Source: Clostridia bacterium
GTDB lineage: Bacteria; Bacillota; Clostridia; Christensenellales; Aristaeellaceae
NCBI GenBank assembly: GCA_900754755.1
Contig: CAAEEC010000348.1
Span: 1 to 12,811 of the forward strand
Direction of reading: 5' to 3'
Length of the DNA: 12,811 nt
The notes beneath the pieces were generated by a model. It saw only the letters and a program-made list of their open reading frames with translations. It had not been told where the DNA came from and ran no database searches. A program made the position numbers and the translations under genes. Below are positions 1 through 7,013 of this stretch, one piece after another. How positions within the stretch are numbered: the first letter of the stretch is position 1; every line of letters starts with the position of its first letter.

Positions 1-214
1 GCTGAAAGTCTGGCGCGCGGCCGCAGCCGAAGGCGCGGGCGCGCCGGGCACGGTGCTGGCGGCGGACGCGAAGCGGGGCCTGGTGGTGGCCTGCGCGGAT
101 GGCGCGGTGGAACTCAAAGAAATCCAGGCGCCTGGCGGCAAGCGGATGGACGCGCGCGCCTATTTGCTGGGCAAGCGCATTCCAGTGGGAGAAAGGTTGG
201 AGATACATGGCTAG
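1..214 (+). CDS. fmt: methionyl-tRNA formyltransferase, C-terminal fragment
   Basis: This is the last 70 codons of a gene entering from the left edge; codons are in phase from base 2 and the stop TAG is at 212-214. Fmt transfers a formyl group from 10-formyl-THF to Met-tRNA(fMet) in the cytoplasm. The fragment matches the C-terminal OB-fold-like domain: a segment reading GLVVACADGAVEL, then the family signature LKEIQAPGGKRMDARAYLLG (compare 'lq.pGKk.m.a.dfl.G' in other Fmt proteins), ending in GERLEIHG. The catalytic N-terminal domain lies outside the window. The neighbour supports the call: fmt directly precedes rsmB in many Firmicutes. Its stop overlaps the rsmB start (ATGGCTAG, 207-214), so the two are probably translationally coupled. 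Confidence 0.85.
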   Translation, partial: LKVWRAAAAEGAGAPGTVLAADAKRGLVVACADGAVELKEIQAPGGKRMDARAYLLGKRIPVGERLEIHG

Positions 215-1613
215 GGAACAGGAGCGGCGCGGAGGAACCCACGGACGCAGACCGGGCGGGCATCGCGGCGGCGGCAAGCCGCGTTCGGACGCGCGCCGCG
301 CGGCGCTGGGCGCGCTGTATGACGTTTTGTATAAGGGCGCTTACGCGCAGTTGGCGCTGGGCCGCGCGCTGGAAAGCGTGCGCCTTTCGCCGGACGACCG
401 CCGGTTGGCCACCAATCTGTTTTACACGGCGGTGGAGCGGCGCTTGCAATTGGAATACTATTTGAGCCGGTTCATTTCCGAAACGCCGGACAATGTGGTG
501 ATGGCGCTTTTGCTGCTCTCGGCGGCGCAACTGTTGTACATGGACAAGATTCCCGATTTCGCCGTGGTGAACGAGGCGGCGAAGCTCACGCGCAGTTTTG
601 GCTTTGAGGGCCAGACCGGGTTTGTCAACGGCGTGTTGCGCGCGTTCGCCCGCGCGCGCGACGCGGGCGAGCTGACGCCGCCGGACGAGGCGGAACAGCC
701 GGTGGCGCACCTGTCCATCGCGTATTCGGTGCCGGAGGCGCTGATCGAGCGGCTGATCGCCGCGCACGGGCTGGAATTTGCCCGCGCGATGCTCGCTTAC
801 GCGCCCGACGTTCACAGCGAAACCATTCGCCCCAATTTTATGCGGTATACGCCCGAAAGCTTCGAGGAATCCCTCAAAAGGCGCGGCTGGGACTACGAAA
901 AAACGCCCGTAACGGGCGCGTTTTCCGTGCGCGGGCAGGGCAATCTCGCCCTGGATCCCGCTTTCGCGGCGGGCGAATTCAGCGTGCAGAGCGCGCCCTC
1001 GCTGCTGGCCGCGCAGGCGGTGATGGTCAAGCCCGGCATGAACGTGCTGGACGCCTGCGCCGCGCCCGGCGGCAAGGCGGCGGCCATGGCGGAGTATATG
1101 GGCGGCACGGGCCGCGTGTACGCCTGGGACGTACACGCCCACCGCGTGGACATTTTGAACGCGGTGGCGCGGCGCTTGCGGCTGGACAACCTGCGCGGCG
1201 CGCTGCGCGACGCTACGGCGCTGCGCGAGGGCCTGCTCAACGAGATGGACGCCGTGCTGCTGGACGCGCCCTGCTCGGGCCTGGGCATGCTGGGCAACAA
1301 GCCGGACGCCAAGTTCCGCTATGAGGACGCGCGGGTGGACGAACTGGTGGAGCTGCAAAAGCGCCTGCTGGACACCGTGTGCCAATACGTGCGCCCCGGC
1401 GGCGCGCTGGTGTATTCCACCTGCACCGTTTTGCCGGAAGAGAACGAGGCGCAGGTGCGCGCGTTCCTGGCCTCGCATCCGGAATTCCATCTCGCGCCGT
1501 TCCCCGTGCCGGAGGCCTACGCTTCCGGGCTGAAAGACCATATGCTCGCGCTGTATCCGCACCTAAACGGGTGCGAGGGCTTTTTCATCGCCCGAATGGA
1601 GCGCGATGAATAG
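207..1613 (+). CDS. rsmB: 16S rRNA (cytosine-C5)-methyltransferase RsmB
   Basis: A 468-aa SAM-dependent methyltransferase; the family makes m5C967 in 16S rRNA (E. coli numbering). After a basic Arg/Gly-rich tail (about residues 1-28) comes a NusB-like RNA-binding helical domain (about 29-155), then the Rossmann methyltransferase domain. Visible motifs are the SAM loop VLDACAAPGGK (280-290), LLDAPCSGLGM with the motif IV Cys356, and YSTCTVLPEENE with Cys406, which corresponds to the catalytic motif VI cysteine. The C terminus ends in the usual 'GFFIARMER'. The frame is open further upstream (ATG at 99), but that start would overlap fmt by over 100 nt. The ATG at 207 has GGAG four bases upstream and overlaps the fmt stop by 8 nt, so I chose it. 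The R/G tail is longer than in typical RsmB. The stop overlaps the rlmN start by 8 nt. Confidence 0.95.
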   Translation: MAREQERRGGTHGRRPGGHRGGGKPRSDARRAALGALYDVLYKGAYAQLALGRALESVRLSPDDRRLATNLFYTAVERRLQLEYYLSRFISETPDNVVMALLLLSAAQLLYMDKIPDFAVVNEAAKLTRSFGFEGQTGFVNGVLRAFARARDAGELTPPDEAEQPVAHLSIAYSVPEALIERLIAAHGLEFARAMLAYAPDVHSETIRPNFMRYTPESFEESLKRRGWDYEKTPVTGAFSVRGQGNLALDPAFAAGEFSVQSAPSLLAAQAVMVKPGMNVLDACAAPGGKAAAMAEYMGGTGRVYAWDVHAHRVDILNAVARRLRLDNLRGALRDATALREGLLNEMDAVLLDAPCSGLGMLGNKPDAKFRYEDARVDELVELQKRLLDTVCQYVRPGGALVYSTCTVLPEENEAQVRAFLASHPEFHLAPFPVPEAYASGLKDHMLALYPHLNGCEGFFIARMERDE

Positions 1614-2628
1614 GCCGCAGCTTTTGTCCATGACCGCCGCCGAAATGGAAGAAGCGGTGGGCGGCGGTTTCCGTGCCCGGCAAATCGCCGAATGGGTGCG
1701 CAAGGGCGCGGATTTCGCGGAGATGACCAATTTGCCCAAGGCGCTGCGCGCCTCGCTGGAGGAGCGCTTCATCGCCAACCCGGTGACCATCCGCGAGGCC
1801 CTCGTGCAGGGCGAAACCGAAAAATACCTCTATGCCCTGCCGGATGGCAACGTGATCGAGGGCGTGAAGCTCAAGTACCACTATGGCAGCTCGCTGTGCG
1901 TTTCCACGCAGGTGGGTTGCGCCATGGGTTGCGCGTTTTGCGCCTCCACGCTGGAGGGCTGCGTGCGCAACCTCACCAGCGGGGAAATGCTGGGCCAGAT
2001 CGTGGCCGTGAACCGCCGCCTGCAGGGCGCGGGCGAGCGGCTGAAAAACGCCGTGCTCATGGGCAGCGGCGAGCCGCTGGCCAATTATGAAAACACCGTC
2101 AAGTTCCTGCGTCTACTGCGGGAATACGGCATGTCCCTGCGCGGGGTTTCGCTTTCCACTTGCGGGCTCACGGAGCGCATGCGCGCGCTGGCGCAGGAGG
2201 ATTTGCCGGTGACGCTGTGCGTTTCCCTGCACGCGCCCAACGACGAGATTCGCCGCCGCATTATGCCCATCGCGCGCAAGTACGCCATGGACGACGTGAT
2301 CGACGCCTGCCGCGAGTTCATCGCGCGCACGGGCCGGCGCGTAATCTTTGAATACGCGCTGATTGAAAACGTGAATTGTTCCCTCGCCTGCGCGGATGAG
2401 TTGGCCGCCCGCTTGCGCGGCCTCATGTGCCACGTGAATCTGATCCCGCTCAACCCCGTGAAGGAGCGCGCGCTGCGCGCGCCGTCCCTGCAGGAGCAAA
2501 ACGCGTTTTTGCACCGGTTGGAGCAGAAGAAGATTTCCGTCACCCGCCGCCGCGCGCTCGGCTCGGAAATCGAGGGCGCGTGCGGGCAATTGCGCCGCGC
2601 GCGGCTGTCGGAAGAAAAGAAGGATTGA
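1606..2628 (+). CDS. rlmN: dual-specificity 23S rRNA/tRNA adenine-C2 methyltransferase RlmN
   Basis: A 340-aa radical SAM enzyme, full length for the family, which makes m2A2503 in 23S rRNA and m2A37 in some tRNAs. The 4Fe-4S cluster motif CxxxCxxC is CAMGCAFC (Cys105, Cys109, Cys112). The two mechanistic cysteines are present: Cys98 in CVSTQVGC, equivalent to E. coli C118, and Cys326 in GACGQLR, equivalent to the methyl-carrying C355. The SAM-contacting GSGEPLANY segment and SLSTCGLT are also visible. An N-terminal helical RNA-binding region precedes the barrel (about 1-75). The start ATG overlaps the rsmB stop (ATGAATAG) and has GGAG about five bases upstream. The gene lies between rsmB and stp as in many Firmicutes. 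No anomaly seen. Confidence 0.95.
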   Translation: MNRPQLLSMTAAEMEEAVGGGFRARQIAEWVRKGADFAEMTNLPKALRASLEERFIANPVTIREALVQGETEKYLYALPDGNVIEGVKLKYHYGSSLCVSTQVGCAMGCAFCASTLEGCVRNLTSGEMLGQIVAVNRRLQGAGERLKNAVLMGSGEPLANYENTVKFLRLLREYGMSLRGVSLSTCGLTERMRALAQEDLPVTLCVSLHAPNDEIRRRIMPIARKYAMDDVIDACREFIARTGRRVIFEYALIENVNCSLACADELAARLRGLMCHVNLIPLNPVKERALRAPSLQEQNAFLHRLEQKKISVTRRRALGSEIEGACGQLRRARLSEEKKD

Positions 2629-2654
2629 CAAAAAAGACGGGAGGTGCCAAGCCC

Positions 2655-3371
2655 ATGAAAGCCTATGCCATCACCAACACCGGCCGGGTTCGCGCCATGA
2701 ATGAGGACGCCTATTACTTGCCCGGCCCGGGCGAGCACTTTGCCGCCGTGGCCGACGGCATGGGCGGCCACCTGGCGGGCGAGGTCGCCAGCGCGATGGC
2801 CATCGAGCTATTTGCCCGGCGCATGCGCGCCGCGCGCGGCCTGCCGGAGGACACCCTGCGCGACGCTTTGGAGTGCGCCAACATGGCGATTTACCACGCC
2901 GCCGCGCGCGACGCGGACAAGCGGGGCATGGGCACCACCTTCACCGCCGTGTGGATGGGCGAAGGGGAAGCCTACCTCGCGCACGTGGGCGATAGCCGCG
3001 CCTATCTTTTGCGCGATGGGCGGCTTTCGCGCGTGTCGCGCGACCATACGCTGGTGGAAGAACTGGTGGCGCACGGGCACATTACGCGCGAACAGGCGAA
3101 AACCTATCCGCACCGCAACTACATCACCCGCGCGCTGGGGGTGAACGCCACGGTGCAGCCCGATATTCTGCGGCTGGACTGGCTGGAGGGCGATGTGTGG
3201 CTCTTGTGCTCGGACGGGTTGACCAATGAGGTGGAAGAAAAGGATATCGAGCGCGTGCTCAAGGGCGCGGGCGAGTATGGTGAAAAGCTCAGCCGCATCG
3301 TGCGCATGGCGCTGGAGCACGGCGGGCGGGACAACATCACCGGCGTGCTCGTCACCACCGAGGAGGACTGA
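2655..3371 (+). CDS. stp: PP2C-type Ser/Thr protein phosphatase (Stp/PrpC)
   Basis: A 238-aa soluble PPM-family phosphatase, the expected length for bacterial Stp. It removes phosphate from Ser/Thr residues of targets of the cognate PASTA kinase and from the kinase itself. The Mn/Mg-binding aspartates and motifs are in order: RVRAMNEDAY (Asp18), VADGMGGHLAGE (Asp34), GMGTTFTAV, HVGDSRAYLLRDG, SRDHTLVEEL, LLCSDGLT (Asp187) and GGRDNITGVLV (Asp226). The frame extends upstream into rlmN, but the ATG at 2655 has a strong GGGAGG at 2639-2644 and starts exactly at the family N terminus (MKAYAITNTG). It is 26 nt from rlmN and one base from prkC, so kinase and phosphatase are certainly co-transcribed. 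Confidence 0.94.
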   Translation: MKAYAITNTGRVRAMNEDAYYLPGPGEHFAAVADGMGGHLAGEVASAMAIELFARRMRAARGLPEDTLRDALECANMAIYHAAARDADKRGMGTTFTAVWMGEGEAYLAHVGDSRAYLLRDGRLSRVSRDHTLVEELVAHGHITREQAKTYPHRNYITRALGVNATVQPDILRLDWLEGDVWLLCSDGLTNEVEEKDIERVLKGAGEYGEKLSRIVRMALEHGGRDNITGVLVTTEED

Positions 3372-3372
3372 T

Positions 3373-5160
3373 ATGCAGCGCGTATTATCAGGCCGGTATG
3401 AGCTCATAGAAATCGTCGGCACGGGCGGCATGGCGATCGTGTATCGCGCGCTGGATCAAAAGACGGGCCGGGAAGTGGCGGTGAAGCTGCTGCGCCCGGA
3501 ATTCGAGCGCGACGAGGAGTTCGTGCGCCGCTTCAGCCACGAGGCCAAGGCGGCGGCCCAGGTGGCGCACGAGAACATCGTGAACATGCTCGACGTGGGG
3601 TTCGACGGGGTGCCCTACATCGTGATGGAATTCGTGCGCGGGCAAACGCTCAAGGATTTGATCCGCAGCGTGGGCAGCATTCCGCAGCGCCAGGCGGTCG
3701 CCATGGCGCTGCGCATCCTGGCGGCGCTCGACCACGCGCACCGGAACAACATCGTGCACCGCGATATCAAGCCGCAAAACATCCTGGTGGACGAGAATGG
3801 CATGATCAAGGTGGCGGATTTCGGCATCGCCCGGCTGACCACTTCCGCCACGATGACGGCCACGGGCGACGGCAGTTTTTTCGGCTCCGTACACTACATA
3901 TCCCCCGAACAGGCGCGCGGCGAAAAGGCCGATGAAAAAAGCGACCTGTATTCCGTGGGCGTGGTGCTGTATGAAATACTCACCGGGCAGGTGCCGTTCG
4001 ATAGCGAGAGCGCGGTGTCCATCGCCATCAAGCACATCGGCGAAACGCCCCGCAGCATCCGCGAACTCAAGCCGGAATTGCCCCGCGCGCTGGAGCAGAT
4101 TTTGCAAAAGGCGCTCAGCAAGGATCCGGCCGACCGCTACCAGAGCGCCAGCGAAATGGCCGCGGACCTCAAGCGTTCGCTCACCAATCCGCGGGGCGGC
4201 TTTGTGCGCAACCCGGTGATGGACGCGCAGCGCCGCAAAGCGCGCGTGCGCAACGCGCTGGCGGGCATGCTGTTGGCGGCGGTGCTGGGCGCGATGGTGC
4301 TCATCATCGTGAAAACCGGGGTGTTCGACCACTATTTTTATGGCGTCACCGTGCCCAGCGTGGTGAACGTGTCCGCGGAGGACGCGCTGCGCTCGCTGAG
4401 CGCCTTCCATCTCGTGGGCGAAGCGACGCAGGAGTATAGCGATACCGTGGAAAAAGGGCTGGTGATTTCGCAGGAGCCGGCGGCGGAAAGCGAGGCGATG
4501 CAGGGCGATACGGTGCGCATCGTGGTCAGCCTGGGCTCGCAGTGGGTCGCCATGCCCAAGGTCACCGGGCAAAGCGAGGAAGCCGCGCTCGCCGCGCTCA
4601 ACGCGCTGGAACTCACCAATGTGTCGGTGGAGCGCGTGCCCAGCGATTATACGCCCGGCCTGGTGCTGGAGCAGGAACCCGAGGCGGGCGAGTGGGTCAG
4701 CAAAATGGGCGAATGCGTGATCCGGGTGAGCTCGATGAGCTCGGTGGTGCCCGATTTGCGCGGATATACGCTGGAGGCGGCGCGCGCCGCGCTGGAAGGC
4801 ACCATGCTCTCCTTGGGGGAAATCACCGAGGGATACGACGCCAGCCTGCCAGACGGCGTGGTGATCGATCAGAGTCTGGAGGCGAAAACCAGCGTTTTTG
4901 CGGAAACGACGATCGATCTGGTGCTCAATGGCGAGCGGCCCGAGCGCTATTCGGCGCTGGTTTCCTTCAGCGTGCCGCTGGCGGACATGGAGGTTTCCAT
5001 CGTCGTCACCGCGCCCAGCGGCGAAGAGAGCGAAAAATTCCGCCAGGTCTGCTCCGGCCAGGTGCAGATCTCCCTCAGCAGCGCGGAAAGCGGCGAACAC
5101 CGGGTGCAGATTTATATGGATGGCAAATTGATGCGGGATGATTTCTATGATTTCCAGTAG
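3373..5160 (+). CDS. prkC: membrane Ser/Thr kinase with PASTA repeats (PrkC/StkP type)
   Basis: A 595-aa Hanks-type kinase that senses cell-wall muropeptides or lipid II outside and phosphorylates cytoplasmic targets. The cytoplasmic kinase domain (about 9-265) has the glycine loop GTGGMAIVY (16-24), Lys38 in VAVKLL, the catalytic HRDIKPQN with Asp131, DFG at 149-151 and a Thr-rich activation loop (TTSATMTATGDGS) typical of autophosphorylation. One transmembrane helix follows at about 296-316. Outside are three PASTA repeats (about 325-389, 391-456, 458-522) with recurring VPxVxxxSxEEA-like openings and QEP-type endings. A further ~70-residue beta-rich, Ser/Glu-rich tail (about 523-595) is not PASTA. 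The ATG at 3373 has GAGGAGG six bases upstream and begins right at the kinase fold. The frame upstream of it only shadows stp. Confidence 0.95.
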   Translation: MQRVLSGRYELIEIVGTGGMAIVYRALDQKTGREVAVKLLRPEFERDEEFVRRFSHEAKAAAQVAHENIVNMLDVGFDGVPYIVMEFVRGQTLKDLIRSVGSIPQRQAVAMALRILAALDHAHRNNIVHRDIKPQNILVDENGMIKVADFGIARLTTSATMTATGDGSFFGSVHYISPEQARGEKADEKSDLYSVGVVLYEILTGQVPFDSESAVSIAIKHIGETPRSIRELKPELPRALEQILQKALSKDPADRYQSASEMAADLKRSLTNPRGGFVRNPVMDAQRRKARVRNALAGMLLAAVLGAMVLIIVKTGVFDHYFYGVTVPSVVNVSAEDALRSLSAFHLVGEATQEYSDTVEKGLVISQEPAAESEAMQGDTVRIVVSLGSQWVAMPKVTGQSEEAALAALNALELTNVSVERVPSDYTPGLVLEQEPEAGEWVSKMGECVIRVSSMSSVVPDLRGYTLEAARAALEGTMLSLGEITEGYDASLPDGVVIDQSLEAKTSVFAETTIDLVLNGERPERYSALVSFSVPLADMEVSIVVTAPSGEESEKFRQVCSGQVQISLSSAESGEHRVQIYMDGKLMRDDFYDFQ

Positions 5161-6022
5161 CGGAACGATTGTGAAGGGCGTGGGCGGGTTTTACACCGTG
5201 GACGATGGGCAGCGGGAATTCACGCTGCGCGCGCAGGCCAAATTTCGCCGCGCCCGGCTTACGCCGCTGGTGGGCGATCGCGTGCGCTTCGAAAGCGACG
5301 GCAAAGAAGGCTGGGTGACGCAGATTTTGCCCCGCAAAAACGCCCTGTTGCGCCCGCCCGTGGCGAATTTGGACGCGTTGGTACTGGTGCTTTCCGCCAG
5401 TGCGCCCGCGCCGGATCTGCTCTTGACCGACCGGCAACTGCTGTTCGCGCGCGCGCAGAATCTGCCCGTGCGGCTGGTGGTCAACAAGGCGGACGAAAAC
5501 CCGGCGTACGCGCGGGAACTGGTGGCGGCGTACCGCGGCGCGGGCGTGTCTCCCATGGCGGTGAGCGCCAAAACGGGCGCGGGCGTGGACGCGCTGAAAG
5601 AATCGCTGCGCGGGCTGGATCACGCGTTTTCCGGCCAGTCCGGCGCGGGCAAATCCACGCTGATCAACGCGCTGTACGGCTTTTCCCTGGAAACCGGCGC
5701 GCTCAGCGATCGCGTGGAGCGCGGCAAGCACACCACGCGCCACTGCGAAATGATCCGGGCCAACGAAGGGCATGTGTTCGATACGCCGGGCTTTAGCCTG
5801 CTGGAATTGCCCCTTGCGGATCCCTTGCGCTTGAAGGAGGGCTATCCGGAATTCGCGCCCTACGAAGGCGCGTGCCGGTTTGCCGAATGCGCGCATTTGC
5901 GCGAGCCGGGCTGCGCCTTGCGCGCGGCGGTGGACGCGGGGGAAGTGGACGCGGGCCGCTACGAGCGGTATCAAATTTTGTTCGAAGAAATGAAAACGAG
6001 GTGGAAGGAACGCTATGATTAA
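5147..6022 (+). CDS. rsgA: ribosome small-subunit GTPase RsgA (CpgA/YloQ)
   Basis: A 291-aa circularly permuted GTPase that acts in late 30S subunit maturation. An N-terminal OB fold (about 1-60, GTIVKGVGGFYTV and VGDRVRFE) is followed by the GTPase motifs in permuted order: G4 NKAD (113-116), P-loop GQSGAGKST (163-171) and G3 DTPGF (212-216). The C-terminal zinc finger is C-x4-C-x-H-x5-C (Cys243, Cys248, His250, Cys256). Two starts are possible. ATG 5138 has no good ribosome binding site. ATG 5147 has GGGA about six to nine bases upstream, so I prefer it. Either overlaps the end of prkC (23 or 14 nt). In B. subtilis the homologue CpgA is a known PrkC substrate, which fits the neighbourhood. 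The stop overlaps rpe by 8 nt. Confidence 0.93.
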   Translation: MISSSGTIVKGVGGFYTVDDGQREFTLRAQAKFRRARLTPLVGDRVRFESDGKEGWVTQILPRKNALLRPPVANLDALVLVLSASAPAPDLLLTDRQLLFARAQNLPVRLVVNKADENPAYARELVAAYRGAGVSPMAVSAKTGAGVDALKESLRGLDHAFSGQSGAGKSTLINALYGFSLETGALSDRVERGKHTTRHCEMIRANEGHVFDTPGFSLLELPLADPLRLKEGYPEFAPYEGACRFAECAHLREPGCALRAAVDAGEVDAGRYERYQILFEEMKTRWKERYD

Positions 6023-6671
6023 GATTGCGGCATCGATTTTGGCGGCGGACTTTTTGAACCTGGGCGCGGATGTGGAGCGCATGCGCCAGGCGGGCGCGGA
6101 CTATCTGCACTGCGACGTGATGGACGGGCACTTTGTGCCCAACATGTCCTTTGGCCAGCCCATCGTAAAGGCCGTGGCGGCGACGGGCATGCCGCTGGAC
6201 GTGCACCTGATGATCGAAGACCCTGACAAATACATCGACGAATTCGCCCGCCTGGGCGCGCGCATCATCACCGTGCACCAGGAGACCACGCGGCACCTCA
6301 ACCGCACGCTCAATCATATCCGCGAGTTGGGCTGCCTGGCGGGGGTTTCCATCTGCCCGGCCACGCCGCCGGAAACGCTCGGCTGGTCGCTGGGCGATTT
6401 CGACGTGGCCCTGATCATGAGCGTGAACCCCGGCTTCGGCGGGCAGAAGATCGTCCCTTCCGCCGTGAAAAAGATCGCGGTGCTGCGCGATATGCTGGAA
6501 AAAGCCGGCGTCGCGGCGGAAATCGAGGTGGACGGCAATGTGGCGCTGGATACCGCGCAGGAAATTGTGAACAACGGCGCGCGCCTGCTGGTCACGGGCA
6601 GCGCCCTGTTCAAAGCGCCGGACGCGGGCGCGTTCATCCGCACGCTCAAGGGCATGGAGGCGGGCGCGTAA
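6015..6671 (+). CDS. rpe: ribulose-phosphate 3-epimerase
   Basis: A 218-aa TIM-barrel enzyme interconverting D-ribulose-5-P and D-xylulose-5-P in the pentose phosphate pathway. The N terminus IAASILAADF is the family opening. Metal/catalytic residues are His32 and Asp34 (LHCDVMDGHFVPN), His64 (LDVHLMI) and Asp173 (IEVDGNV). The phosphate-binding SVNPGFGGQ and the late GSALF segment are also present. AAGGA sits about five bases before the ATG at 6015, which overlaps the rsgA stop (ATGATTAA). The usual Firmicutes order rsgA-rpe is kept, but thiN (thiamine pyrophosphokinase), which often follows rpe, is absent. The gene ends the dense operon. I see no clear terminator between its stop and the next promoter at 6713. 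Confidence 0.95.
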   Translation: MIKIAASILAADFLNLGADVERMRQAGADYLHCDVMDGHFVPNMSFGQPIVKAVAATGMPLDVHLMIEDPDKYIDEFARLGARIITVHQETTRHLNRTLNHIRELGCLAGVSICPATPPETLGWSLGDFDVALIMSVNPGFGGQKIVPSAVKKIAVLRDMLEKAGVAAEIEVDGNVALDTAQEIVNNGARLLVTGSALFKAPDAGAFIRTLKGMEAGA

Positions 6672-6712
6672 GCGATTTAAACGACAGTTTTCCCTGCATT
6701 TCCATGAATTGG

Positions 6713-6741
6713 TTGACGAAAATTGCGCAAACTGGTATAAT
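6713..6741 (+). promoter_or_regulatory. sigma-A-type promoter upstream of asnS
   Basis: A -35 TTGACG (6713-6718) and a perfect -10 TATAAT (6736-6741) are separated by 17 nt, with an extended -10 TG dinucleotide (TGG before TATAAT). Transcription would start near 6748. This gives a leader of about 325 nt before the asnS start, most of it made of the repeat element described next. Confidence 0.85.
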
Positions 6742-6798
6742 ACCTATCTAACGCGATTTGCAAGATGGGTGGAAGGAGAGCGCGAAGGCAACCCCTCA

Positions 6799-6844
6799 GT
6801 CGGCTAGCGCCGACAGCTCCCCTTGAGTCCAAGGGGAGCCTTTT
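6799..6844 (+). other. two consecutive hairpins, the second terminator-like
   Basis: GTCGGC (6799-6804) pairs with GCCGAC (6809-6814) over a 4-nt loop. Immediately after, GCTCCCCTTG (6816-6825) pairs perfectly with CAAGGGGAGC (6830-6839) over loop AGTC and is followed by CTTTT (6840-6844). The second has the form of an intrinsic terminator with a short T-tract and lies about 70-95 nt downstream of the predicted start site. It could attenuate asnS transcription or simply be part of the repeat element. No experimental sign either way. Confidence 0.6.
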
Positions 6845-6884
6845 GGAAAGTGGCACCACCGCAGGAAGTTGCCCTACCCAAAAG

Positions 6885-6913
6885 CCTCCTTTTTCCCGAA
6901 GGGAAAAGGGAGG
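6885..6913. other. 13-bp stem with GAA loop inside the repeat
   Basis: CCTCCTTTTTCCC (6885-6897) pairs with GGGAAAAGGGAGG (6901-6913) over a 3-nt loop GAA, with one position pairing only as G-U in RNA. It is a strong stem on either strand. Its 3' arm overlaps the first tandem unit. There is no T-tract after it on the + strand, so it is not a + strand terminator. Confidence 0.7.
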
Positions 6914-7013
6914 TGGCACGGCGTAGCCGTGACGGAGGGATCGGGAGGTGGCACGGCGCAAGCCGTGACGGAGGGATCGGGAGGTGGCGCGGCGCAGCCG
7001 CGACGGAGGGATT
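6908..7013. repeat. three tandem 35/36-nt hairpin units
   Basis: The units are 6908-6942, 6943-6978 and 6979-7013. All share GGGAGGTGGC at the left and GACGGAGGGAT at the right around a 6-bp stem. Units 1 and 2 have the same stem (CACGGC/GCCGTG) with loops GTA and GCAA. Unit 3 has CGCGGC/GCCGCG with loop GCA. The A to G change on one arm (6918 versus 6989) is matched by T to C on the other (6930 versus 7001), so pairing is kept. The units abut with no unique spacers. Confidence 0.85.

Noticed and set aside
99..206. N-terminal extension of RsmB to the ATG at 99
   Set aside because: It would overlap the fmt coding sequence by more than 100 nt and has no ribosome binding site or homology to the family.
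2625..2630. TTGACA at the rlmN stop codon as a -35 for stp
   Set aside because: No -10-like hexamer occurs 16-18 nt downstream; that region is the stp ribosome binding site and start.
6845..6870. T-box-like sequence (AAGTGGCACCACCGC) in the asnS leader
   Set aside because: It only loosely resembles the conserved T-box GGTGG-N-ACCGCG; there is no Stem I, specifier loop or following antiterminator/terminator pair with the correct geometry. It lies inside the repeat element.
6765..6926. A 53-codon frame starting at ATG 6765 within the leader and repeat
   Set aside because: No ribosome binding site before it. The product is Pro/Ser/Arg/Gly low-complexity and is encoded almost entirely by the hairpin repeat.
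6908..7013. CRISPR array
   Set aside because: The three units are directly abutting with no unique spacers, and no cas genes are present.
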